DNA of 64,000 nucleotides from Filobasidium wieringae (taxonomy: Eukaryota > Basidiomycota > Tremellomycetes > Filobasidiales > Filobasidiaceae). Numbering within the stretch: the first letter of the stretch is position 1; every line of letters begins with the position of its first letter. The notes beneath the pieces were generated by a model. It was given only the letters and a program-made list of their open reading frames with translations, was not told the origin of the DNA and did not search any database. Below are positions 10,747 through 22,064 of the stretch, piece after piece. A program made the position numbers and the translations under genes. The stretch covers positions 372,001 through 436,000 of the forward strand of contig BCIV01000018.1 of NCBI GenBank assembly GCA_001600055.1. The letters run 5' to 3'.

Positions 10747-11840
10747 TAGTGCTCAAGACTGGCCTAGACCGATCGATGTGAACAGACGGACTTCGTCTGC
10801 AGCTCGGCGGGCTTCCGGCTGGCCATTACGTCATCGCCGTTTCGTCTTAATAGATCGTTGTTAACCTGAGCTCCTCCCGCGAGATCTCGATCTGATGATT
10901 TCTCAAGAGTTTGAGTTTGCTTGAGCTCAAGCTGAGATACTGCACCTACTATTCATCTCGTTGATCTCTATTCTCGTACTAGACAGTCAGAGTATGTTTC
11001 TAGCCAGTAAGAAGACGGGGACTATGCGAACTATCAAATCTTAAAACTGGTAAAGCTCTTAGTGAGGCCCACAAAATCTGAACACAGACAAAGGATCTAC
11101 TTCATAACGGTTGGGATGACACATCTTGTACACCACCCCATTTGAGTAGCCGGAGTAGGAAAAGGGACTCGATTCAATTTTTCCCCAAGGATACTCGACA
11201 CATGCGCGATGAACGAATCAGCGTTCATATAAGCTCGACCTGAAACGCTCTCACAAAAAAACAAGCCTTAGAGGCCTTGTGGGGATCACGAGTAGTAGTC
11301 TACTACCTCGGTTGACGACACTTCTGCTCTGCCCATGTCCGTCTCACTATGAGCTCCTTGCCCGTGTTTCGCATTGAAGCCTGTCTTCCCAATATCGGTC
11401 TGCGGGCAGATGCTGGTCGCCTGATCGAGATCGCCTTGGCGCTACAGCTTCACAATGAGCGAGACTGAAGAGCGAGCAGGATAGCGTCTCCCCGCATGAA
11501 TCTGCTTGTATCGGTTTGTGGATCGACATGTTTCATCGATTTTTGTAAGCTACCCATGTCAATCACTACTATCTGGCAGTGCGATAAGGCATTACGAATT
11601 ATGAGTCGGATCGTTGTGGACGGTTCTCGAGCGAAGTCGAGAGATTGCTAGTCGACTAATTATGCTGACGTAAGCGAGAAATATCTCAGTTCGGAAGCGC
11701 GACAGGTGAGAAAGCGAGCGCGGGGCTTCGAGCGATATTGAGATCAATATTGCTCATCTGCCCTTGTTATCGTCCAAGTCCTGATCTAACATCGTCCAGC
11801 TCTGTAGGCAAGGGAAAAAAACCGACAGAACTTTGGTAAA
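10747..11840. other. Large divergent intergenic region without a supported gene
   Basis: About 1.1 kb lies between the divergent DUF1295 and U2AF genes. Only short open frames are present (for example 11347-11529, minus), with no recognisable domain and no convincing splice chain. It must contain the U2AF promoter; the last 20 bases before that ATG are A-rich. A non-coding transcript cannot be excluded from sequence alone. Confidence 0.5.
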
Positions 11841-12977
11841 ATGGCCTCTCATCTGGCCAACATTTTGTGAGTTTCGGAAGCCTCTTGCAGGCACGCACAG
11901 GCTACTGATCCTTGAACTTATTGACGATTTTAGCGGTACTGAGCAGGACCGAGTGAACTGTTCTTTCTACTACAAAGTCAGTCTTACGGTAATGGTTCAA
12001 GCGGTACCAACTCCTGACGTTCTATTTTGTGTTTTCTAGATCGGAGCATGTCGTCACGGAGACCGATGTTCCCGAAAACACATCAAACCTCCCTTCTCCC
12101 AAACCATCCTTCTTCCTAACGTATACCAAAACCCAGCACATACACCCATGGGCCAGAATTGGACGAAGGAGCAGTTGCAGGGAGATTTTGACAGGTTCTA
12201 TGAAGACTTCTACTGGTTAGTCTTTTCTACGATTTCGAGTCGATTGTCATGTGGGCGAGAGAAAGCTTTGCCTCTGCTTAGCAATCAAGTCTGCTTGCTT
12301 AAGTGATAGTTGCTAATCGCAACTGCTTGCATTTCCCTCGGTATCACAGTGAGCTAGCAAAATATGGCAACCTCCAGGAGATGCACGTATGTGACAACGT
12401 CGGAGACCACTTGCAAGGGAACGTATATGCGCGATTCGAATGGGAAGCGGAGGCACAACGCTCAGTGGACGATCTGAACGCAAGATGGTATGGAGGTGAG
12501 TACCGGTTCTATGGAAAGTCTAGGTCTTGACATCAGACTGATCCTGAATCTTCGTTAGGTAAACCTCTTTATGCTGAACTGTCGCCTGTAACGGATTTCA
12601 AGGAGGCTTGTTGTCGTCAAAACGAGATGGGAGAGTGTACTCGAGGAGGGTTAGTTGTATTTCTTCCGCAGCCTATCTGTCAAAGTCTCACCAATTCACT
12701 CTGCTTTCCTCCAAACAATAGATTCTGCAACTTCATGCATCTATCCCACCCAAGTCTTCCCCTAGTCAAATCCTTAGATCACTCTCAGCGAGTAGAACGA
12801 CGAAGACAAGCCAACAACCCAAACCCAGCAGGTGGACAGGCTCAACCAGCCGCAGGTGGAACCTTAGGTTGGGTACCGCCTGGTCACTCTTCTGGAGCTG
12901 ATGCTGGAGGATGGCAACCACCTGCTGGAGGTGACGAAGGAGTGTTTGAGGGGGATAGCTGGAAACCTAGTTATTGA
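11841..12977 (+). CDS. U2AF1: U2 snRNP auxiliary factor, small subunit (U2AF35)
   Basis: Splicing factor that recognises the AG at 3' splice sites and pairs with the large U2AF subunit. Exon 1 is only 26 nt (MASHLANIL). After splicing, the product continues [29 protein letters not shown], the first CCCH zinc finger. Next comes the U2AF-homology RNA-recognition motif (ELAKYGNLQEMHVCDN, GNVYARFEWEAEAQ, DLNARWYGGKPLYAELSPVTDF). The second CCCH finger follows: CCRQNEMGECTRGGFCNFMH. The C-terminus is a Gly/Pro-rich tail ending GDSWKPSY at 12977 in place of a long RS domain. There are about five introns and 240 residues, matching fungal U2AF35 in length. All zinc-finger Cys and His positions are present. 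Its neighbour, P5CR, is downstream in tandem with no functional link. Confidence 0.95.
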
Positions 12978-13311
12978 GCTGATTAGAATACTTGTATATC
13001 CGTTTTCGACTTCTAAGCACAGGGTTTTATGACGACTGGCATGGCATGCATTATATGTTATTCTCAGTCATTCAGCCTTATCACGATTGAGATGCTCTGC
13101 TCGAATCTTGCAGGCTAGGAGGGGGGCCTCCTTATCTATAGAAAGTGCTTCCGACCCGAAACGGCGTGTCATAGAGTAGAAATCAAGTCAACCCCTAGAC
13201 TTTCGATCCACAACACGGTCGGCCAAGCAATTGATTATATCTTATAGTCCTGCTCTCCCGGAAATATATCTTGACCAAGTCGAAACCCATAGCGATACAA
13301 ACCAGCACAAA
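12978..13311 (+). other. Short tandem intergenic region
   Basis: It holds the 3' end of the U2AF transcript and the promoter of the reductase gene. Around 13225-13270 there are AT-rich stretches (ttatatctt, aaatatatc), one of which may act as a TATA element for the downstream gene. Nothing else was identified. Confidence 0.4.
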
Positions 13312-14501
13312 ATGGGTTACAATCTAGCAGTTTTAGGTAGGCCTTCGCGGCTGATAGTAACTTCTAAAGCTAGCTAATTTAGACTTGAAATAACAGGATG
13401 TGGGACCATGGGTGTAGCCATTCTGTCTGGTGTCTTCAGCTCGTTACAGTCCCGGCCATCCGGAGCCTCATCAAGTAATGCACAGCCCGAATCTGGATAC
13501 TCTACACCTACACAGTCTTTCTCGTTATCAGCTCCTGAAGCTTCATTGCCAGGGAAGTTTGTCGCTACCGTTGGAAGAGAGGAGACTGTCCGAAAGTTGC
13601 AAAAGACGTTGGGAGAAATCGATTTTGTCAAATCAGGTCGACTAGGTTCTGATGGAATACAAGTGGTGCCCGGCGAGGGCAACCTTGAAGCAGTCAAGGG
13701 ATCTGATGTTATCTTAGTATGTTGCAAACCTCAGATGGTTGCAGGTATTTTGCAGCAGGATGGCATGCAAGAGGCTCTGGAGGGGAAATTGGTGATCAGT
13801 ATCTGTGCAGGAGTACGTTTGGATCAGCTGAAGGAGTTGTGTCCTGCAAGTACCGTGGTCGTACGAGCTATGCCAAACACCCCAAGCAAAGTGAGCCCAG
13901 TCTTAGCTGAAGCTCCGCTCGAGATACTGAGCGAATCGAATACTTCTCAGATAGGAGAAGGAATGACTGTGATCACTCCCCCTCCTTCCACTCAACCCTT
14001 AACTCGTCAAATTTTGCTTTCCCTCTTCACCCCCTGTGGTCGAGTTCGGTTCTTGGATGAGAAACACTTCGACGCATGTACGGCTCTGGCTGGATCCGGG
14101 CCGGCGTTTGTTGCCCTTGTTCTGGAAGCTATGGCTGATGGCGGGGTGATGATGGGACTGCCTAGAGCAGAGGCTTTAGAACTGGCTGCCCAGAGTAAGC
14201 ACGATCTTTGAGGTGGATGTGAGGATAAATCTGAATCGCCCCCTCAAATAGCTATGCAAGGAACTGGGAGGATGGCATTGCAGACAGGCTTGCATCCGGC
14301 CCAGCTCAAGGACAGTGTGACAAGTAAGCTTGAATCCATCCCTTAGTCTCTTCCATACCTGATCTATTTGACTTAACAGCTCCAGGAGGATGTACGATAG
14401 CTGGGCTCCTTACTCTGGAAGATGGTAAAGTCCGAAGCACGATGGCCCGCGCCATCCAAGTTGCTACTCTACACGCCTCTGGGTTAGGGCAGAAGAAATA
14501 G
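13312..14501 (+). CDS. PRO3: Pyrroline-5-carboxylate reductase
   Basis: Cytosolic enzyme for the last step of proline synthesis, reducing pyrroline-5-carboxylate with NAD(P)H. Exon 1 (MGYNLAVLG) joins across an intron to CGTMGVAIL, giving the Rossmann motif GxGxMG. VVVRAMPNTPSKV is the family's substrate-site segment. The C-terminal dimer domain has the signature ALAGSGPAFVALVLEAMADG, continued by GLPRAEALELAAQ, then TMQGTGRMALQTGLHP and TPGGCTIAGL. Between the dinucleotide motif and the next strand there is a Ser/Pro-rich insert of about 30 residues (around 13440-13540), longer than in bacterial enzymes. Three introns give about 340 residues. The ATG at 13312 is chosen because it places the Rossmann strand at the N-terminus; the stop is TAG at 14499. 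Confidence 0.95.
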
Positions 14502-14641
14502 AGGAACTTGTTTGTATTCTTCGTGTAGTAACTCAGCAGGCCAGTCCACGTACATCCATCAATACTCATATCATTTATAACTACAACTTTGGGTCCAAGG
14601 CGGAAGTTCGTAATTATATTCAGAAATCAAAATCGCTCCAA

Positions 14642-17600
14642 TTAGTTCTTGCTGGTCGCAGCCTTCTTTCTACCCTTGCCCTTCTCTATAGGCCGCTTTG
14701 TTCCTTTACCTTCCGTCGGTTCCCCATCACTGAAATCCTCGCCATCATACCTCAATTTAAAGACTTCAATCGGCAGAGGTTGGACGCCTGGGACGCCTAC
14801 AATAGCATTTATGACGTTACCGTACTGATCGAGCTCAATCTGATACCTCATTCCCATCAGCTGCGTTCCGTACATCTAACCCGCGTTCGGGTAACTTACA
14901 GTCTTTCGCAGACAACCTCTGACGTTCTCAGATGACGACTCTGCACTAGATGGAGCTTTTGGGCGTTCCGTGATCATCACTAAACCTTTGTCCCATTTGA
15001 CTCGTCGTTCTGGTCTCTTTGCACTCGCATCCGATGATGATGATCCGGTTCGACTTCGCTTGTGAGAAGGCCCAGGCTGATCTGGCGAGGATGATTCTTC
15101 TCGCGCACGCTTTCCAGGACGAGCGGGAGTTGTATAGGCCTCAAGGTCCCCAGGACCTTGCCTGTGGGTTTTAGGTGGGGTATCACATTCGTCCCCGCCA
15201 TATGAGCTGGACTTTTCCTGCTGTCTTCTGAGCGCCCTTTCTTCCCGGCTCATCGATGCCTCCTTCTCAGCGATAGTGAGGGGATCGCCTCGCGGTCTCG
15301 GACCCGGTCGCCTCTGTTTGATCGTTGTAATGGCAGAGAAAATGACCTCGTTGCGGGCGGTGTTCAGTTTCGTGACTGATTGAAGATCTGCGTCAGAAAC
15401 CTTTGGAACAGGCTTTGGATCTGGTTTAGGCTTGGACTTTTTCTCGGCAGACTTCGACGTGACTTTGGAATCCTTGTCTTTTCCGGCCGAAGGTCCAGTA
15501 GCAGAAACGGGGGTACGTGTTGGGCGTGCCGAACGGCGACTAGTGCTTGTAATAGGTGCAACAGGTATAGGCTCCGATACTTCACTGGTCTGTACCGCTG
15601 AAACAGTCTCTGGGAGTGGCAACGACTCGGCGATTGGTGTGCTTGTGGGTTCGAGTGTAGAGGATCCTAAAGAGACCTCTATCGGAGATGGGGCTCGGGA
15701 ACCTACCGATGACCCCTTTTGCTCACCAGAGGCCGCGGCAAGAATAGCGCGCGAACCTCTATTCGCACGGTGGACCGTACTTCCCATCAGAGGTCTGCTT
15801 TGTGGTATGCTGATGTTTTCGGCTATCGAGTTTGCGAGCTTCAGTCGTCGAGCGGGACCAGAATGTCCCATGGGTTGTGGCGGCATCGCGGATGCCATGA
15901 TTGCCTGTGGCGTTCCCGCCATCAAGGAAGGAGGTGCTCGTTGAGGGGTACCGGACATGAGGCTCTACATCCATCCAATTCGGTCAGCGAAATTGCGAGT
16001 CCATACGATCACGACCACGACCTATCTTACCTTCATGGGGGACAATTGCGATCGCATCGGAGAGCCGAAAGACCTGACTCCAATGCGTACCGGTGTCATA
16101 TTGGGCCGCATGGCAGGTCCAGTAGAACTTGAAAGCATCGGCGCTTTGATTGGGCGAACGGGCGGTACACGTATGGGGGAAGAGAATATGTCTTGGTGTC
16201 TAGCTGGACTTTTAAGGGGTAGAGGCATGACTTGACGACTTTTCGTGGAGGGAGCGTAAGAGGTCATCTTGGCAACAGAAGGAAGAGGTTGAACGAAATC
16301 GAAAGTAGGTAGTGATTTTGCTACAGGCGCAACGGCAGTGGGTCGTTGCACCATGCTGATGTTTTTGAAGATGGGCAAGAGACTTGCAGACGGCTTCTTT
16401 AATAGAGATTTGGTGGGTTGCTTCAGTTTACTGTCGCGAGCGTTTGGAACGATTGGTGGCTTGGATGGAGTAGAGGTGCTTGCAGACAATGCGGGAGCCT
16501 TTCTGAGAGTAGCTGGTTTTGCAGTTTCGCTAGAGAGACGCTTTGTAGGGGCTTCCTCTGTTCCTGAAACGATTGGAACTGATGCATCATGCTTGACGCA
16601 GTTAGAAGATTTGGGGGACAGCTGACTGACGCGGGAGGATTGCCTTCTGCTCCTAGCCGGAGTCGCCACCTTAGTCTCATGTCGAGGCTGAGCTTTTATC
16701 GGTGTCGATGTCGACGCGAGAAAAGGGTTCGAACGGGACGCGAATAAGTCCAGTTGACTAGCAACTTTCTTGGCTCTTTCTTCTTCTGCTTTCTCTTTCT
16801 TTGCAGATCTATGTACTAGAGTGTCGGGTCTCTGCATAGACGCCATCAGGCTTGCATTATTGAAGGTAGACATTTTCTTGATCGGAGTTGAGATTTCCAT
16901 CATCAGTCTTGGTCGACAGGCTTCTGGAGAAACGGCCTGTCGCATCCGCATGGTAGAGCCATGCATAGTCTCTTTTGCAAGGTCGAAAGATCCTATATGG
17001 AACGTGGTCAACCCCGACGCATGCGCAACTGGCGATAATGAAGGTTGACGGTTGAACGGTAGGATGTCGTTATCGTGTTCTTCGAGGGAAACAGGCATCA
17101 TCATCTCCGGCTTGGGCGCTCGGCAGATCGGTAATGGAGATTCTGGGTCAAAGGTTGTCTCTCCAGCATCTGAGGATGAGGGAGTTAAGGGAGTATTCCG
17201 GCTTAGGATGTTATTGTCTGTTTGAATAAGCTTCGTTGAGGGAGTAACCGTCGATTCGGCAGTAGTAGCGTCAGATACTTCTTCTGATCTCCCTTCTGTC
17301 AAATCTTCCTCCGTGAGAGATTCCAATAATACTCGAGAATTTTCTGGTACATCCGCTTCCACCTGGTTTGTAGTCTCGCTTTCTGCCTCTAGACTCCCTT
17401 CTTCCCTTTCTACCGTGATCTCTTGCAAGTCGAAAGCTTCTATAGGTTCTTTGACTAGTCTTCGGGTACTGTACTCGCGCTCATCACAGTGCTCGATGTC
17501 GACCTCTTTCATCTCTTCGTGGACCTGTTCCGGCAACGTCTCTTCTTGCCTCTTCAAATTCAGCTTTGCCGATAATCGGCTAGATCGCCTACATGAAGAT

Positions 17601-18958
17601 TGGACTGGGGTATCGATTTCCAGCGGCGATGAGGAACATACTGCAGGGAATGATGTCGGGGAACGTCGGGATGATCCGGATGCTGGAGGAGAAACTATCT
17701 CAGGCAAACCGTCCGCTTCGATCGAGGATTCCGGAGTGATGTCAATCGCGAACTCCTCCTCGCCGTGCGTCTCCTTCTGCACTGGAGCCAGTTCGGTAGG
17801 AACAGGAACCCCTACTGGCTCTTCAGCTCCTTTCAGGATTTCTGCGTGATCTCCATCCTGCTCTATCTGGGCATCTGACTGCATCTCCCGATCTTCTTGA
17901 TCAATCTTCAAAGCCTCCAGAGTCTCTGACTGCTCGGCGACAGATAAATCCTCCTTCCGCCTTGTGAAATCGATATCCTCACTCTCGGCTTGTTTCCTTT
18001 CCGCTGCAATCTCGTCTTGGACATCTGCCGGCAGCCCGTCCACTGGCGATACCCCTTGTCCCACTTCTTCATCCCCAACTGTTACCTCAGTATATTGCGA
18101 TTCGCTCACTGTGAGATCTTCGATTGGCTCACGATCCTCTTCGTCCTCCTCGTACTGAGATTCCGAAATGACAGCAACAGCTTCGACGTCAAATTCCTCC
18201 TCATCGCCAAGTTCCTCTTCTCCTTGTCTAATGGAATTCTCTGGAGCTGACGAAGGGATTCTAGAAGGCAAATTGACTGACCCGACCGAACCTCTTCGTG
18301 AATATGCACGGGACGATCTGGTCCCGCTTGATTCGGCCTCAGGTTGTATGTCGTCTAGAAGCTGAAGTGGAGAAGGGCTAGGAGGAGGTGAAGGGAGACA
18401 GAACGATTTTGAGTTGTGTAATACTGGAGTAGATTGACAGGGAGCCTCTTGATCTACATGATACACCCGATTGAGCTCGTCGATGGTGAATCAACCTTTG
18501 GCTAGATGCTGCTCACCTTTCAGGTAGAAACCGTCTGCCCATCTACGCGGCGTATTAGGCAGGTTCGCTCGCTGAGAAAACCCTAGTGTCCTCCGCCTAT
18601 GAAACTCCTTGGAATCTTTTCTCACTAATCTTCGTCCAGAATTCTCTCTGCCGGATTCCTCCTCGACTTGTACTGTGTTCGAGCTTTTCAGATCCACTCT
18701 GCTAAGCTTAGCAATCAGTGTCCGCTCCTTCACGCTGGTCGGGCCGAAGAAAACCTTATCCACCGAAGAGCATGTTGATTCAGCTTCAGAGAAAAGGGAT
18801 GATATGGATGATCGACGGGAGATGGTGGATGTATCCGAAAGTGCGCCTGCTCCGGGAGAACTCATGGTAGAAAACTCGTCCGGTTGATCGTAAAAAGAGA
18901 CGTCCTTCAGCGGCTCTCTGAAATGGTCGTAGACCGTATCTCTAGGGGGACTCTCCAT
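14642..18958 (-). CDS. Large disordered hypothetical protein (about 1,380 aa)
   Basis: I do not recognise this protein. Four exons can be joined cleanly. The first (MESPPRDTVYDHFREP...) is linked by a 42-nt intron around 18440-18490 to an 800-residue exon. The next join reads LSPMK to SLMSGTPQRAP around 15960-16030, and the last reads GCLRKT to IELDQYGNV around 14830-14900. Most of the chain is Ser, Pro, Glu and Arg rich: an acidic central half with repeated SESQY and EED motifs, then a basic Ser/Thr-Pro-rich half with many SP/TP sites (possible CDK substrates). The short segments RRVKWDKGLV and NVRGCLRKTV look conserved-like; RVKW matches an RVxF-type PP1 docking pattern, which is only suggestive. 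The C-terminus ends in a Lys-rich tail that could be a nuclear signal. A nuclear or cell-cycle scaffold role is a guess. Confidence 0.7.
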
Positions 18959-19217
18959 CTCTTCTGAGACGAAGCAAAGGGGTATCCTGTTGGGGGAGGT
19001 GTATTCGATGATGAGATGTGTCAGTCAGGATTGCGATGAAACGGCTTTGATGTTGACAGTTTCCACTGTTTGTTGTTGTGATTCGAGCGAATGTTGACTG
19101 ATCATCTACGGAGATCTCGATCACGTGATCACCAAGTTCCGACTTGATTCATCCGTACGGCTACATCTGAATGTTTATGGGGACGTTGAACAGAGAAAGT
19201 ACAGGGGGAGATCATAT

Positions 19218-19943
19218 TCATTGAATCGAGCACAGCATCTCCCCCGATGATTGAGGCGGGGTGGGTTTCGGTTCTGCCTTTTTCACGAGCGAGACCTGTA
19301 AGAGAGCGTATTGTCTATGTCAAATCCCTTGACACGATACCTGCGACTGTAGACATACTGGCACCATGATACCACCTGGTACAGTAGTCCCCACTGGGAA
19401 TTGTAGTGGAAAATCGATCACCTGTTGCGAATACGAAAGGTCAGATGACGTCCCGGGATGCCGTTTTCACTTTTACAAACGACTGACAGCCTGATGAGCG
19501 AAGTTAGCTCCCCCTGGCAGCACGGTCCCTGCAGGTAAGCTGTGATTTGAGTTTTCGTACGAGTATCAGCTGTTCGATTGATCTCATGCAGACTTTCCGT
19601 GTACTTACAAAACTCCTTTCGTGAGCCTGTCCAGCGGGGATTTCACTGCATCAGCTTCAACCGTACTCAATAACGCTTACTACTGCTCGACCTACGTAGT
19701 CTATGGACTGTATATGTTAGCAATCTCGGACATCTACTGTTTCTAAGCATATTTACATAGGCTCCATAAGTTACTTCGTAGCCGGGAATACGGGTCGGCT
19801 GATATAGCAAACCGTCAAATCTCCTCGCTCGCCACAAGCGCGATATCAAGCTTTCTCACTTGGTATTCCCACTCAGACTTTCCTCCACCATAGGGTAATA
19901 AAGGTCCCTGATTTGAGATACCTTGCTCCCATGGTGTGTTCAT
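19218..19943 (-). CDS. Hypothetical small multi-exon gene (exon structure unresolved)
   Basis: The ATG at 19941-19943 opens MNTPWEQGISNQGPLLPYGGGK. A 55-nt intron (GTCTGA...GCGAG) then leads in frame to RFDGLLYQPTRIPGYEVTYGAY, and a further GT-AG intron leads to SIDYVGRAV. Beyond that, several splice choices are possible down to about 19218 or to stops at about 19320 or 19425, and I cannot tell which is real. Each candidate frame is short and GT/AG rich. An earlier in-frame ATG at 20030 would add 29 residues. No domain is recognised. The N-terminal exons look coding; the rest is uncertain. It runs divergently from the PfkB-type gene. Confidence 0.42.
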
Positions 19944-20442
19944 GATGAGAAAGCTGGGCTGCGTGGATACGTTTGGGGTTCGGGGATTGGGAGGCTGTTT
20001 ACTTCTGTGGTGATGGGCAAAGAGGGACAAATCGGGATAGGTAAGACTCTGCTAGTTGTTAAAGAAAAGCTAGTCAAACGTTGTCCTAGTTTCGAAAACA
20101 TCCTATAGAACCAACACAACATATACGCATACCTTTTCGAGAATGAAACCTGTCTATCGAGTTCAGGTAAGGATAAAAGGAAGTGACAGTGTTTCACCAA
20201 ACCCTTTCCAATCAGCTTCCGCTCTCGGCGCGCATGTGCCCCAAAAGACGATAGACGCGCCGTTTGTTACTATCAGGAGCGGTTGTAATCGGTATATACC
20301 ACGGAGGGTGACGACCCGAAGTTGAGGGTGCAATCTAGTCCTGAGAGTGGCTATCTACATTGAGACAACTTAGCTTTGTAGATCAACGATTGCACTTTTT
20401 GACCATTTTTAAGACCTAGTAGTAACTAGTCCTTTCAACACC
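19944..20442. other. Divergent promoter region, 499 bp
   Basis: Lies between the unresolved minus-strand gene and the Mak32-like kinase on the plus strand, and should hold both promoters. Short open frames on both strands here show no domains. No convincing TATA box or other element was identified. Confidence 0.4.
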
Positions 20443-21959
20443 ATGCAGCAACCGTCTTTCACCCAAATGACTGGTCGACACATCACCTTAGGTCAGTTCG
20501 TCCGTATGCTCATCTCGAATGCTATCCTCACGCATCATCGCGCACAGGAATGTTCTGTGTCGACGTCTTCAAATTTCTGGACAACGAAGGCAACGACACC
20601 GGTCAACGTAAAGCTCAAGAAGTGGGTCTTCATGGGTTCATACACATGTGTGCAAGAAGTCACGTACCTAATCGTCTATCAGGATAGCTAGGAGGAGCAG
20701 GTACCTACTGTACGTTTCGGTCACGCCATGCTTCGGTCCGCGACTCAATGTAGTGACAGATTCTATAGGAGCTCGAACGTTCTTGGAATCGGGGCTTCTG
20801 GGCCAGATAATCCATTTGTCCTGCGAAGCTGGCAGTTCGACAGAGGAGGAGGAGAGAATCCGAGGCGATCTGGAGCAATACGGATCAGATATGTGGGACA
20901 TCCAGCCTCGACAGGACGGTGAGGGCACTACGATAGGGGAGAATACTTTTAAAGGTCAAGCTCGAGAGTAAGTGCTTCATCGGTACTTGTTATCGAACTT
21001 GAACTGAGCAACGCCCGGGAATAGCTTCAAGTTCCTAAGCCCTGCCATCAGAATCTGGCCATCCACCATCTCAAAATCCCGGTTCTTCCCTCCACATGCC
21101 GATCTCCCCGGGAGCGTTCATTTCCCTTCTGCCCCCGAAAGAACGGAGGGTATCCTTAGAGAGCTGGACGAGATAGATAATCGTTTGCGGACCGCTGGCG
21201 GATCGGGATGGAAGCCGTATTTGCTGTGGGAACCGTTTCCTGTATGTTCCATCTGATCCTGAACTTCTCGGGATCTTACTGACAACCGGGTTTGTTGTAG
21301 AAAAACTGTACAGCTCAAGAGTACGAGGAGCATGCTTCGCTGTTAAATCGAATGACGATCGTCTCGCCCAACCATGTCGAAGCCTTGTCCCTAGCAGGAC
21401 ACATTCCGTCACCCTTTACGTCCGATTCTGAACTCCTCCGTCTATTCCCAGACGAAGACGATTATTGGGCGATCCTCGAGCGTACCGGCAAGCTTCTACT
21501 GAAAGGCATGAGGATAAACTCGCACCAAGATGGCTGGGAGAGAGGTGTAACCATCCGCGTCGGAGCCTTGGGATGTCTCGTCCTTACATCTAGCAGCGTC
21601 AATAGGATCCCCGCTTACTTTGAAGAGGACGATCAAGACAAGGTCAAAGACGTAACAGGCGGCGGAAATGCATTTCTTGGCGGGGTGGTCGGAGGAATGC
21701 AGCTGACCAATGGAAGGAGTTTGGTAGAAGGTAAGTTCACCTCACCTAACGACAAGCGAAACCTCGGTAGCTTACCCACTTCGTTTGCGTAGCGGCTCTA
21801 TACGGAACGGTCGCTGCTTCCTTCGCCATTGAGCAACCTGGACTACCCACGCTAAGCAGAAACCAGCAGGGCGAGGAATTGTGGAACGGATCATTGGCAA
21901 AGGAGCGATTCAACAAACTGAAAAGGAGAGTGGCCGCCCACGCTGCAAATATTCTGTGA
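20443..21959 (+). CDS. PfkB-family carbohydrate kinase, Mak32-like
   Basis: Ribokinase-fold protein related to yeast Mak32, a poorly characterised PfkB member needed for maintenance of a dsRNA killer virus; no substrate is assigned. Exon 1 (MQQPSFTQMTGRHITL) joins to GMFCVDVFKFLDNEGNDTGQ and then to LGGAGTY, the family's Gly-rich substrate motif. Later segments are SIGARTFLESGLLGQ, PYLLWEPFP, and MTIVSPNHVEALSLAGH. The PfkB C-terminal signature DVTGGGNAFLGGVVGG supplies the catalytic-base region; the usual catalytic Asp position in DTxGAGD is occupied by Asn (GGGNAF), as in other Mak32-type proteins. The final exon ends RVAAHAANIL at 21959. The join at about 20700-20760 is awkward: LGGAGTY and the next exon are in different frames. 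A 44- or 50-nt intron restores the frame but deletes an expected GARL-like segment. Confidence 0.8.
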
Positions 21960-22064
21960 TTTACGCAAGCCCTGAAACACGTCTTTAATACCCTGGACCA
22001 TGAGATTTGGATACGTCTGTTGTATAATTCATTATCGTGATCAAGATCGATACAGTCATGCTCG

